From Chloridium humicola (lineage: Eukaryota > Ascomycota > Sordariomycetes > Chaetosphaeriales > Chaetosphaeriaceae): 64,000 nt of DNA. Numbering within the stretch: the first letter of the stretch is position 1; each line of letters opens with the position of its first letter. A program made the position numbers and the translations under genes. The notes below the pieces were generated by a model, which was given only the letters and a program-made list of their open reading frames with translations, had not been told where the DNA came from and searched no databases. The stretch is from contig JAPDFF010000026.1 of the NCBI GenBank assembly GCA_027569505.1, forward strand, positions 124,001 through 188,000, read 5' to 3'. This document shows, in pieces, positions 20,768 through 30,506 of this stretch.

Positions 20768-22528
20768 TCATCCTCCCCTCTCCCCCCCACCCTTCCTACT
20801 CTGCAACTCTATCGCCTGCCCCCCCAACAACCCCCTCCCCGCCCCGTTTGGCGCATGCCCATTCGCCCCACCCCTCCTCTGCCCCTGGCCTTGTCCCGAA
20901 GAGGGAAACGCCGGAATCATCGGCGACCGCGGATCATCATTATCCATCTCGTCCTCCTCCTCGTCTGTATCCTCCGCCAAATCCGTCAGACCAAACCCCA
21001 CCGCCTCCTCCTCATCATACGCGCGAATCAACCCCTCCCTATCACCGCCCCTCTCGCCCGCCGCACCCGCGCCGATACTCATCCGCCCGCTCGCCGACCG
21101 CCGTGCCTCCATGCTCATGCGCGTCTGGAGACTGGAAATCATGTCGGTGCCCGTGATGTCGCCGGCGCCGCGGCGCGCGAGGGCCTTGGTGCCGTTGGGG
21201 TCGGTGCGGCTGAGGTTGAGGAGGTAGACGCCCGTGAAGGTGACGAGGAAGCCGCAGAGCAGGGAGAGGGTGTTGACGGCTTCGGTGGTGTTGAAGCCTT
21301 TGAAGAGGATGAAGGAGGCGCAGAGGGTGGCGGTGGTGAAGGTTACGTAGTAGAGGGGGTTGACGCTAGGATGGGGTTAGTTTGGGGAAACTGGGTAAAG
21401 GGGAGAAGGGGGGGGGGGGGGGGGGGGATCGTACATGTTGGTGGGGAACTGGCTTAGGGCCTTGTTGAAGTAGTTCATCTGGGTCAGGATGCAGACCGTG
21501 GTGATGATCATGAAGACGTAGGTCGATGGGTGGCTGAATTGGTTGTGGCCGGCAAAGGTCAGCTTCAGCGCGATGCCAAAGGCCTTGACGGCCATGACCG
21601 AGACGGAGCCGACGGTCGAGCAGATGCTCAGGTAGACGAGCGGGTTCCGCTTGCCATAGACAGGGCCGACTTTGTAAATCATGGCCACGGCGAAGACGCA
21701 CACGGCGATGGAGTAGAAGAGGAACCCTGAGCCAGATGTTAGCAGCCGTCATGCAAGCTGAACAGGGGGTTGGGGTCAGAGAAGACATACCCGGCTGGAT
21801 CGCAAGGTTCAGGATCTGGTCAATCGTCTCAATCTCTTCATCCGGCGGTGCGTGCAAGACAATGATGACGGCGCCAATCAGACAGATGGCGCTCCCGAGC
21901 TTCCCCAGGGTCCCTAGCTCTTCCTTGAGGACATAGGACCCCAGAACCGCCCCTATTAACACCGAGAGAGCTCCCAGGGGGGTGACGAGAATGGCTGGCG
22001 CAAAGGCATATGCCGCGAAGTTGAAGATCTCTCCAAGAACCACTGTGATCCGTCGTCAGTCTGCGCTCGTGTCTGGCGTGGTCGAGGTGTTGGGTCGGTC
22101 CGTACAGCAAATGATGCCCGCCCACCACATGGGGCTCTGGAGGTAGACGAAGCCCTCGCCTTCGAAACCAAGCCGTTCTTCTGCTTGTATCAACCCCTAT
22201 ATCAGACGAAGATGTGGTTAGCGCGCTGGTCCGGTATGCCTGCATAGTCGCAGGGTCTGTGGCGGGGTGTGTTCGCCTCGCTGGGGGTGTTCCATACTTT
22301 CTTGGTGATGACGAAACTGGTACCTGCAACACGAGGGATTAGCATAAACCATACTGTCCAGCCAAGGGAGAATGCGCATACCAATGGCTAAACTCGAGGT
22401 CATGGCCAGAGCCAGACCGATGTATCTACAACCAAAAGCGCCATGTCAGCAAACCGCACCTCCACCATGGTCTCGCGCTGTGACACGGAACAAGTCGCAC
22501 ATGGGGAGCCGTACTTGTCTTCCAGCAT
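20768..22528 (-). CDS. NIPA/DUF803 family magnesium transporter
   Basis: Model, minus strand: 22515-22528, 22382-22425, 22298-22323, 22106-22196, 21791-22042, 21435-21726, 20768-21365; 438 aa. The start MLEDKYIGLALAMTSSLAIG joins TSFVITKKGLIQAEERLGFE, then FNFAAYAFAPAILVTPLGAL, the NIPA hallmark. About nine hydrophobic segments cover residues 5-350. Family members are EmrE/DMT-fold membrane proteins that transport Mg2+ in human NIPA1/2. In fungi the substrate is inferred. The 110-residue tail is hydrophilic: a Ser/Met segment, then an acidic DTDEEEDEMDNDD patch and a Gly-rich end, presumably cytosolic. The first three coding exons are tiny (14, 44 and 26 nt) but have good splice signals and CTGACAT/GCTAATC branch sites. 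Intron 6 contains a G20 run. Confidence 0.9.
21408..21427 (+). repeat. Poly(G)20 tract inside a NIPA intron
   Basis: Twenty consecutive G on the plus strand (C on the coding strand) just inside the donor of intron 6 of the NIPA gene. Confidence 0.9.
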
Positions 22529-22934
22529 TGTTCTCAACTGTTACTGTGTATCTCTCGAGACGAAAAGAGCGCGTAAGGCAGCGGGAATGCGCTGCCCGGT
22601 CGAGCGCTAGAAAGCGACAGGCAGACCGAACTGGGGGGTTGGGTGTGCGGTGGAGGGGCTGGCGGCTCGCGCCAGGCGAGACTCGGAACGGAGGAAGAAC
22701 GAGAGATTCAACAGGGCCGTTGCCAACGACACATCCATGTGTTGCCGACTGCGGCTGGGGTGTCCGGTGGTGTTGTCGAGGCGCGGGGGGTGGTTGTTCG
22801 TGGTTGAGTCGCTGTCAGCAAAGGACAGAATGTCGATCGAGGCTTGTTCTTGTCCGGGCGTTTGTTGTCGTTATGCGACGCAGGGGCCTTGTCTCTTTTC
22901 CCTGCCACCTGTACAGCACAAGAGTCCGAGTGGT

Positions 22935-22963
22935 GTCGTCGTCGTCGTCGTCGTCGTCGTCGT
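22935..22963 (+). repeat. (GTC)n microsatellite
   Basis: About nine GTC triplets in the presumed promoter of the NIPA gene, outside any called coding sequence. Confidence 0.9.
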
Positions 22964-23070
22964 TTTGGAAATGACAATGAAATTTGCCGTAGTCTGGAGA
23001 CGTGAAGTGGCTAGCGAAACAGCTCTTTTGCGCGGCCGTGTCGAGCTCCCTGGACGAGTTTCAATTAAGG

Positions 23071-23217
23071 CCCCTGCTGGACGTGGGTGGTGCGAGGGAA
23101 AGTCTGGGGACCAGCGGCGGTTTCAAGAATCATGAGCGACCCCTGTCGCGGCGAAGGGACCCCTGTTTGGCTGTGCCGAGCCCTGCTGCTGCCCTGGGAG
23201 GCTGGCCCAGGCCCCTG
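23071..23217. promoter_or_regulatory. Cluster of four CCCCTG (STRE-like) motifs upstream of the NIPA gene
   Basis: CCCCTG occurs at 23071, 23140, 23160 and 23212, about 540-690 bp upstream of the NIPA start. The same hexamer is clustered upstream of the Gln-rich gene. Regulatory meaning is inference. Confidence 0.3.
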
Positions 23218-24858
23218 TGTCCCAAAAACAGCAGCCACTTCTGCGATCTTGGCGACGCGCCAATTGTCCCGAGAATTGGACTCAGCCACAAGAAAATCAG
23301 AGATTGACACATTGAATCGTCGCCAAGACGTCCCGAATCGCCGCTGATTAACACGTTTCTTCGCCCACAACCCGGCAATTCTCTCAGTGCGGTTTTTGCT
23401 CTCACCACGTTCTCAAAATAGGAATGAATTCCCACATCAGCCCCCTTCATCTCTCACGATCCGGCCGAATCTGGGGTCAGCACCGGAGGTGTGGGGACAT
23501 TTTTCTCACACCTCCTCGGCTTCGAACCCACTCCCAGGGCCACAGTCCACGTCAGTTGTGCCCACTTGTCAAGGAGCTCCATGGAGGTTGTTGTTGGACA
23601 GTGGAGGAACACGAGGTTCTCTGTCTGACAAAGACATACGGATAGAGCATGTTTGTCGAAGATCCATGTCAGAATTCTGATATTCAGACAAAGGTTGAAC
23701 TTGACAATGTCTGGTTTCCTTTGTGCGATCCCTCAGGAACGCCAAGGCTAGGTGTTGGCTGTGAAGAGTGAAAAACCCCTGAGAGATGCAGATCCGGATC
23801 TTGAACCCGTTTCAAAACCTCTCGGCTCCCACGTGTCGATGCCAAGACTTTCTCTCGCCAACTTCAAGTTCCATGGAAGTTGATGAGTCCAATCTCCCAC
23901 GAGTCAACTCACTGTCTGTCTCCGAAACCTGTTACCTTATAGTAATGTGGAACTCGAGCGTTATTTCCACTGTTTTACAACTACCTTGTTAACAAGCAAT
24001 GACTAATCCCATGCCCCAATTTTGTTCTTCCTTCTCTCCCACTCGATTGTTTCGCCAGACGGCGAAGTGGTTAGATGCTATCAACGTACAAGACAATCAA
24101 CAAAAATTGCGAAGAGCCATCGCCATTGTTCTCGGCTGGCTAGCCCAGGAAAAGTTGAAGAAAAAGAGACAAGCCCACCCTCCCTTTCCGCCCGCCCATT
24201 GCCCCACGAGTCAATGCCAGTCCATCTCTTCCAACCCACAAACAAACCATTGTGCAGTTGTTTGAGGCACCAACCGGGAAAGCACCGAGGCTGGCCTCCC
24301 TAAAGTCTAGTTCCCCTGAAATGGCAACCTGCCCTGAACGGACCAGACTCCCAAACTCCGTAGAAACGAAAACGACCTCCAATCTCTGGCCTTCAGGCCT
24401 TTTTTCGTCCGCCAACGCCAAGAAAACTGGTAGTCATACATGCAAAGTGTGGGTAAAAATGCTGTGTTAGGTGTCGAATCAAGCTGCCGGTTTAGCCCCG
24501 GGAATTGAGTTGAGTCCTGGGACAGCAGCTGGTTGTAGGTTGCTGGTTTTCAGCCGGGTTGAGGCGAGCGGCAAGCTGCCGCAGTTGTGATGCCGATCCA
24601 AGTAGTGGTTTTGTCGTCCATTTGTCGAGGATGCTTACCTACCTGTCATGTTCCCGGAAAACGGTTCCAACATTGTCGAAGTGTTACCTGCCCAGGGTCG
24701 GGGATGGCTGGGTTAATAAGAATATGCGGGGGTTCGGGGAAAAAGTCAGCGCGCGGTTACGGTTGAACTACAACCGGGTCCAAATCAAGCAAAAGCAATG
24801 GAAGTGCTGTGGTGAGTCTGCCGTTTAAGTCCGACGACGCTTGTGGTCTGCGTCCGCG

Positions 24859-27642
24859 TCAGCACAGGCGAATCCGTTTGTGGGCGGGAGCCGCTGGCAT
24901 ACCGGTCTCATCGACCAGACTCTCCTCCTCGTCAGTCCTGCTTCGTTTACCAGCGAGGCCCGATGGAGTCATGGCGGCCTCCTGTGGCTCCTCGTACTCG
25001 ATAATATCGTCTCCACTGGTCGGTTGCTGGTCTTCCTCGTCCCCATCGTTCCAGTCGATCTCGTCATTGTTGATGCCGGATGTTGCTGCGAGCAGTTGAG
25101 CATCGTCGTCTACTGGCGCGAGCTGGTCGTCTGCCTCGTCGTTCTCTTCGTAGTCGATCTCGTCGCCGTTGATGGTCGTGCTCGTGCGGGAAGACGCCGT
25201 TGTCACAGTCACAGTGACAGCGGCCTGGTCTTGGTAATCCGCACCGGTCGGTTCGCTGGCATCCTCGGGTTGATGCGGCTCATGTGTGGAGGCATCATCC
25301 GCCACATTCTCGGCGGCATCGTAGGTCATCGTGTACTCCTCGTACTCTTCTACCTCTTCGCGGATCGTGGAGAGGGCGTGTTCGTCATCGAAGGCGAGGA
25401 TCAAGTCGTTATCTTGATGCGCAGCCATGTTAGCACTGGATCCGAAAGAGAAAGCCATGCTGAGCTCGCTGAATTCCGAGGACGCAACCGAGCTGTCACA
25501 AGCCATATCGGTGCTGGGTAATGCTGAGGCCTGTTCTTGAAGGCCCAATGCTGGATGCGTTGAAGTTTGAGGAGTCGACTCATATTCGTCATCCGAATAA
25601 TCAATCTCCCATGATTCTTCTGCATGATTGGCACTTGACACCTGCGCAGCTGGCTGGTTTGATGTGCATGACAATTCGCTTTTGGCTTCAAGCGCAAATC
25701 TTGAAACCAGAAGCTCATCATGACTGGTGTAGTCGCTAAAGATCATTTCGCAATCCTCGTCGTCAAGGAACGCGGTTGGACTTTGAAACTTGCTGGAAAG
25801 ACAGGGCGGAGCTGCTGGGGGGAAATGAGAAGGGGATTTACCGTTTGTACCTGCTTCGTGTTCAGTCCCGTCACCTTCCAGAGCGGTCTCTCCTTGGACC
25901 GTGGTGAATTCTGTGGTTTTGAGGAATTCGTTGCTGTGTTGTTCTTCTGTCGGTTGATCGACGCGCTCATCGGCCGTGTCAATATCAGCTTGAGCGTGTG
26001 AGTGACCTGTCGCACTATCCTCTGCGGCCTGTTCAGCCCAGGAGTGCTCCTCTGCCGCGTCCTCGGTATGCTCCTGCTCGTGGGGCTGCGCCTCGGCGTG
26101 CTGGTATCCTGGCGCGTCGTCCTCGGTCGCCTGCTCTGCCCAGGATTGTTCCTCTTCGGTCACGGCGTCGGTGTGCTCATGCTCAAAAGACTGCGCCTCA
26201 GCGTCCACATCTTCCAGGCTCTCCTCAACGTTGAGCTCCTCCGTCTGATGCTTGGAAGCGTCAACAGAAGCCTCAAAATCCTCCTCTTCTTCTCCAACCG
26301 GAGCGTCCTCAGTAGGCTCGGGCGTGGGCTCATCCTTGTCCTCGGCATTATCTGCAAAGGCTTTTCCATGCTCGGGGGGGATATTTTCAACATCTTCGTC
26401 ATACTCATCCTCATGCCCGTCGCTGAACGGCTCATCTTGAATCTCGCCATCATCCAGAAGACCAACAGGGGAGTCTTCTTCAGCGTCATCCGACATCTCA
26501 GAATCCTCCAACTGCTGGGACTGGCCTTTGACGAGCTCTGCATCCGCAAGCAGCTCAAGAAACTGGTCCTCCGCGTCCCGTCGCACGAGCAGGTGAATGA
26601 TGGGCTCGGGGGAGATACCAGGGACCTGGCTGAGCGCAGCATGACAATCGAGCACCTCGCGGAAGCTCCGAGTCAGGAACTTCTCGTTTGACTGCTCCCC
26701 AAATTCAAGATCAAGCGGGTCGAATCGGACCATTAACTCATCAGTTGGCGCGATCTCCTCAGAGACGACAGCCCGGAGAGCCGAGAGGAACTCCCACAGC
26801 GGACGGTCGAGTTGCTGGGTGTCGGAAAGAAAGTACGAGTCTGGATCGTCTTCCGGGTTTCCAAACAGAGTGTAGTACTCTTCATTGTAGAGAACGTCTA
26901 TGCTGAGAACACCGGCGGAGGAATGTGCGTGCTCACCAGCCGCGTCTTCAAAATCGGCGTCTTGGTGGTCAGGAGAGTGCTGTTCCTGAGCCATCTCTTC
27001 GTGGTCATCGACGGCCAAGTCGGTGCCTTGGTCCTCGGTGGGCGCGCGCTCTTTCTCTGCGCCGCCAGGCTCATACTGTGATGTCTCATCTTCACCATGC
27101 TCTTCGAGATCGACGTCCCGGTGCCAAGACTCATCCTCCTCGTGTACCGAGGCGTCCTCGTGATTGTCGTCCACTGGTCGAGCGGCATCGCCGAATTCAG
27201 CAGCGGGAGGACCGTTCGACGAGGCGCCTGGTTCGCCAGCATCCGTAGCCACAGCCTGCTCTGCCGTGCTCAAGTCGACGTCGATGTCCGTCGCTACGAA
27301 ATCATCGTCCTCATACCCAATTTCATCCTGATACTGAACTCCAGCCTCAGCGTCACCGCCGGTATCTCCTTCTGTGTCCTTCGTGGCTGGGGCCTGTTCT
27401 TCCTCCGCAGTGGCGGCATATGCCTCTTCATCGCCCCGGCCTAATTTGGAGTCGGTATCCAGAGCAAACCCATCGCCAAGAACATCCTCAGCGGCGTCGT
27501 GCTCGACTTCTTGATAAGCGCCGTCCAACCCAAAATCGAAGTCGTCAACTTCAAGCTCGACATTCGAGTCAACGCCCAGCTGGTAGTCTTGTTCGAGCAG
27601 ATCGCGAGAACCAGGCTTTACTGATACCCCAGCGTGCTCCAT
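24859..27642 (-). CDS. Very acidic conserved fungal protein of unknown function, probably nuclear
   Basis: Single-exon model, 927 aa. I do not recognise the family. Asp and Glu dominate throughout. Only one segment, about residues 245-365, looks folded: VLYNEEYYTLFGNPEDDPDS, LWEFLSALRAVVSEEIAPTD and IIHLLVRRDAEDQFLELLAD. This stretch has hydrophobic periodicity and may be the conserved domain. Around 26010-26190 two adjacent copies of a unit of about 35 residues share HEHTDAVTEEEQSWAEQA and EQEHTEDAAEEHSWAEQA. The C-terminus has basic patches, KRSR and HKRIRLC, that fit a nuclear localisation signal. A possible donor GTAAAT near 25840 was tested, but splicing it with nearby acceptors breaks the frame. 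The start MEHAGVSVKPGSRDLLEQDY is the first Met. It is divergent from COPI delta. Confidence 0.75.
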   Translation of the reverse strand: MEHAGVSVKPGSRDLLEQDYQLGVDSNVELEVDDFDFGLDGAYQEVEHDAAEDVLGDGFALDTDSKLGRGDEEAYAATAEEEQAPATKDTEGDTGGDAEAGVQYQDEIGYEDDDFVATDIDVDLSTAEQAVATDAGEPGASSNGPPAAEFGDAARPVDDNHEDASVHEEDESWHRDVDLEEHGEDETSQYEPGGAEKERAPTEDQGTDLAVDDHEEMAQEQHSPDHQDADFEDAAGEHAHSSAGVLSIDVLYNEEYYTLFGNPEDDPDSYFLSDTQQLDRPLWEFLSALRAVVSEEIAPTDELMVRFDPLDLEFGEQSNEKFLTRSFREVLDCHAALSQVPGISPEPIIHLLVRRDAEDQFLELLADAELVKGQSQQLEDSEMSDDAEEDSPVGLLDDGEIQDEPFSDGHEDEYDEDVENIPPEHGKAFADNAEDKDEPTPEPTEDAPVGEEEEDFEASVDASKHQTEELNVEESLEDVDAEAQSFEHEHTDAVTEEEQSWAEQATEDDAPGYQHAEAQPHEQEHTEDAAEEHSWAEQAAEDSATGHSHAQADIDTADERVDQPTEEQHSNEFLKTTEFTTVQGETALEGDGTEHEAGTNGKSPSHFPPAAPPCLSSKFQSPTAFLDDEDCEMIFSDYTSHDELLVSRFALEAKSELSCTSNQPAAQVSSANHAEESWEIDYSDDEYESTPQTSTHPALGLQEQASALPSTDMACDSSVASSEFSELSMAFSFGSSANMAAHQDNDLILAFDDEHALSTIREEVEEYEEYTMTYDAAENVADDASTHEPHQPEDASEPTGADYQDQAAVTVTVTTASSRTSTTINGDEIDYEENDEADDQLAPVDDDAQLLAATSGINNDEIDWNDGDEEDQQPTSGDDIIEYEEPQEAAMTPSGLAGKRSRTDEEESLVDETGMPAAPAHKRIRLC

Positions 27643-28508
27643 CGTCGATATCAGGCGAAGAGTAAGGGTAGTGGAGGTGGTGAAGTTATGCCGAAAACGG
27701 CAGGTTTGAGTTTGCGGCTTGTTATTGCCAACCCATCCGCGTATCTACTGTCTGGGGTTATTGAGTCAGTCAGAATGACGTCGGATATGGAAGGCGGCGT
27801 CGATGGGGAGGCGGTGATGGTGTTGGTGGAGATCGAGGGCTCAAGATGGGATGTAGCAGTTGGTAGGCAACAGCGGTAGTGCGAGGAAATCGCGTCTCTG
27901 GTCGTGGGATAGTCGCGGGGGGGGTTCGCACTCGACGCGGGTCGTTCAAATTTCGAGGGCAGACGCGTCGGGGGCTCGGGGTGAGATGAGATCCTCGAAC
28001 GTCTAGTCAGTCGGGCAGTTGCAAACGCACAATGCCGCACGGCGAGCCGAGGTGTTGCTGAGAGAGTGAAATTAGAGTACGAAGAACCCGGCCGTCAAAA
28101 CTTGATGGTCTCCTCAATAATAGAATGGGTAGACGATGAAAGTGGCTCGAGAGGTGGTTGGAAGAATCCGGGTTCAAGCCAGAAGATGATTCACGGAGGG
28201 GAGTGATGCGTTTGGCAACTCGAGTTGGCGAAGGCAGAAACGCGAAAGCCTGAGGTCAGTCCCGCGTTGGGCTTAGCGCCAATTTACCCACTTAAATTGT
28301 TCCATGCAAGGTGCACGTGCAAGAGCACTCAGGCAAGACCATTGCGGGTCTGGCCTGTGAGCTGCCTGCCAGCTGTCAGCCCCTCGACAGCGTCCCTGTC
28401 GGAAAGCCAGATCAACCACAGTTCAATGAGATACGCCATCCAGGAGTCGTGAAGCTCGCCCAACCTCACACTCGCCTCTCATTCCGCCCTTTCCTAGCTC
28501 CAGACAAG
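27643..28508. promoter_or_regulatory. Divergent intergenic region acidic protein / COPI delta
   Basis: 866 bp between divergent starts, holding both promoters. No gene, repeat or clear TATA box was seen. ORFs entering it from the sides have no recognisable content. Confidence 0.5.
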
Positions 28509-30268
28509 ATGGTAGATTGCCCCAGCATTCGAATACTATCGCCAATGCTGACAATTACCCCAGGTTGTCCTCGCTGCGTCCATCTGCACCCGCGGCGGCA
28601 AGGCCGTCCTCGCCCGCGCATTCCACGACATCAAGCGGTCGCGCATCGAAGCCCTCCTCGCATCGTTCCCCAAGGCCGCCAATTCCGGCACACAGCACAC
28701 CACCGTCGAGCAGGACAATGTCCGCTTCGTCTACCAGCCGCTGGACGAGCTGTACATGGTGCTCATCACCAACAAGCAGTCCAACATCCTCCAGGACATC
28801 GACTCGCTGCACCTCTTCGCCCAGGTCGTGACCAGCACATGCAAGAGCCTCGACGAGCGGGAAATCCTCCGGAATGCCTTTGAGCTGATCAGCGCCTTCG
28901 ATGAGCTGGTGACGCTCGGGTACCGGGAGAACCTGACCATCAGCCAGATTAAGACCTTCCTGGAGATGGAGAGTCACGAGGAGCGGATTCAGGAGATTAT
29001 TGCGCGTGTACGTGGATTGGCATTGCCCCAGATTTGGGTTCATCCGCTGACGCAGCTGCGATACAGAACAAGGAGTTGGAGGCTACCGAGGAGCGCAAGA
29101 GGAAGGCCAAGCAGCTCGAGATGCAGCGCAAGGAGTCTGGGAGGAGCGGTCGCGCGGGCGGTATGGGCGGGCGGCCACCTGTCTACCCCACCTACACCCC
29201 GCCAGTACGGCCTGCCGTTACCGAGACATACGACACCTACGAGGCGGAGAAGAACAAGTCCAAGTATGCGATCCTTACTGCCTTGGCGCTTGCGCAACGC
29301 AAACTGACACAAGCAGGTTCACCGCACCGAAGGGCAAGGGCATGCAGTTGGGCAAGAAGTCCAAGACCACAGATATGTTCGAGCGCGTCAAGACGGAGCT
29401 TGGCCCCGTGGACGACACTCCCCTTGTGCCCATCGCCACCCCCTCAGCGCCAGAACCCGCCGCTGCCCCTCGGATATCGTCCACGCTAGACCGGGATGCC
29501 ATCCATGTCACCGTCAACGAGGCCATTTCAGCCAAGATCTCCAGAGACGGCGCGCTGAACTCGTTCGCTATCAGCGGCGACCTGACACTGCGCGTCACGG
29601 ATCCTTCGCTTACGAAGCTCAAGCTGAACCTGAACGCCAGACCTTCGCATGGCGCGCAGTTCAGGACACATCCAAACGTCGACAAGAACGTCTTCAACAG
29701 CTCCAAGATTATTCAGATGGCCAATCAGGCGCGCGGCTTCCCCGTGAACAACTCGGTCGGCGTCCTCCGGTGGCGGGCGACACCCAAGGTGGACGACACC
29801 AGCGCGCTGCCTATCACCTTCACCGTCTGGGTCAACAAGGGCTCCGATGGCAACTGCACAATGACGATCGAATACGAGCTGACTGGGAGCGACACACTGA
29901 AGGATGTCAGCGTCGTTGTGCCGTTCAGCGGCGCCGAGCCCTCTATTTCCAGCTTCGACGCTGTTTACGACCTCTCGGGCGATACCCTGGAGTGGACGAT
30001 AGGCACTGTCAGCGAGGAGAACGCGAGCGGCGCGTTCGAGTTCGAGGCGCAGACGGATGATGAGAACGACTTCTTCCCCATGCAAGTGCGGTTCTCGAAG
30101 ACGACGCCGTTTGTGGATGTCGATGTAAGCACTCGAATTCCACATGCCAGGGAATATGCACAACTAACCAGTCCACAGGTCCAATCGGTTGAGCTGGTCG
30201 ATATGGATGAGGAGGTCACCTTCTCAAAGGAGATCAAGTCGGTTGCGGATTCGTTCACCATTGAGTAG
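28509..30268 (+). CDS. RET2: Coatomer (COPI) delta subunit
   Basis: Model: 28509-28511, 28564-29007, 29067-29263, 29317-30124, 30179-30268; 513 aa, normal for the family. The start is MVVLAASICTRGGKAVLARAFHDIKR in two exons, the first holding only ATG. Residues 1-145 form the longin-like small-chain domain (DNVRFVYQPLDELYMVLITN, IDSLHLFAQVVTS). A charged linker follows (NKELEATEERKRKAKQ). Residues about 265-513 are the mu-homology domain (AISAKISRDGALNSFAISGD, FTVWVNKGSDGNCTMTIEYE). Delta-COP is part of the F-subcomplex of COPI, which retrieves proteins from Golgi to ER. Introns are 52-58 nt with GCTGACA, CTGACG, ACTGACAC and CTAACC branch sites. The exon-2 acceptor makes the conserved N-terminus, which fixes the ATG-only exon. 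Confidence 0.95.
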
Positions 30269-30506
30269 ACGGACTGAAGGTTGATGAACTATGTTGTCTT
30301 TGAGCGGGCATGTACCTTGGTGCGCGGCGCGACTAGAACGGCAGGAAAATTGTCAATTCTAGATTTCTAATATCCCTCATTGCAGTTGAACGAACCCGAG
30401 AGACAGCCACATGACGACAATCTCTACCCTTCATACCTCTATTAGATGTCTAGCGCATTATTTTACTGACCCAACGTACTCTTTATCAGCAGCCCTCCAT
30501 CGCCCT

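Larger units (their letters stand above)
22529..24858. other. Gene-free stretch of 2.3 kb upstream of the NIPA gene
   Basis: This is between two minus-strand genes. The part near 22529-23400 is the likely NIPA promoter, with a (GTC)n repeat at 22935-22963 and four CCCCTG motifs at 23071-23217. From 23400 to 24800 the sequence is AT-richer and shows no convincing ORF, RNA gene or transposon. One GGTTCGAAGCC on the minus strand near 23520 resembles a tRNA B box, but the arms do not fold. Confidence 0.5.

Noticed and set aside
23505..23535. tRNA B-box-like GGTTCGAAGCC on the minus strand
   Set aside because: The T arm does not pair beyond two bases, and no A box or acceptor stem is found at the right distance.
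24859..25900. Possible intron (GTAAAT near 25840) in the acidic protein
   Set aside because: The natural acceptors give 27 or 49 nt. The first is too short and the second breaks the downstream frame, so the single-exon model is kept.
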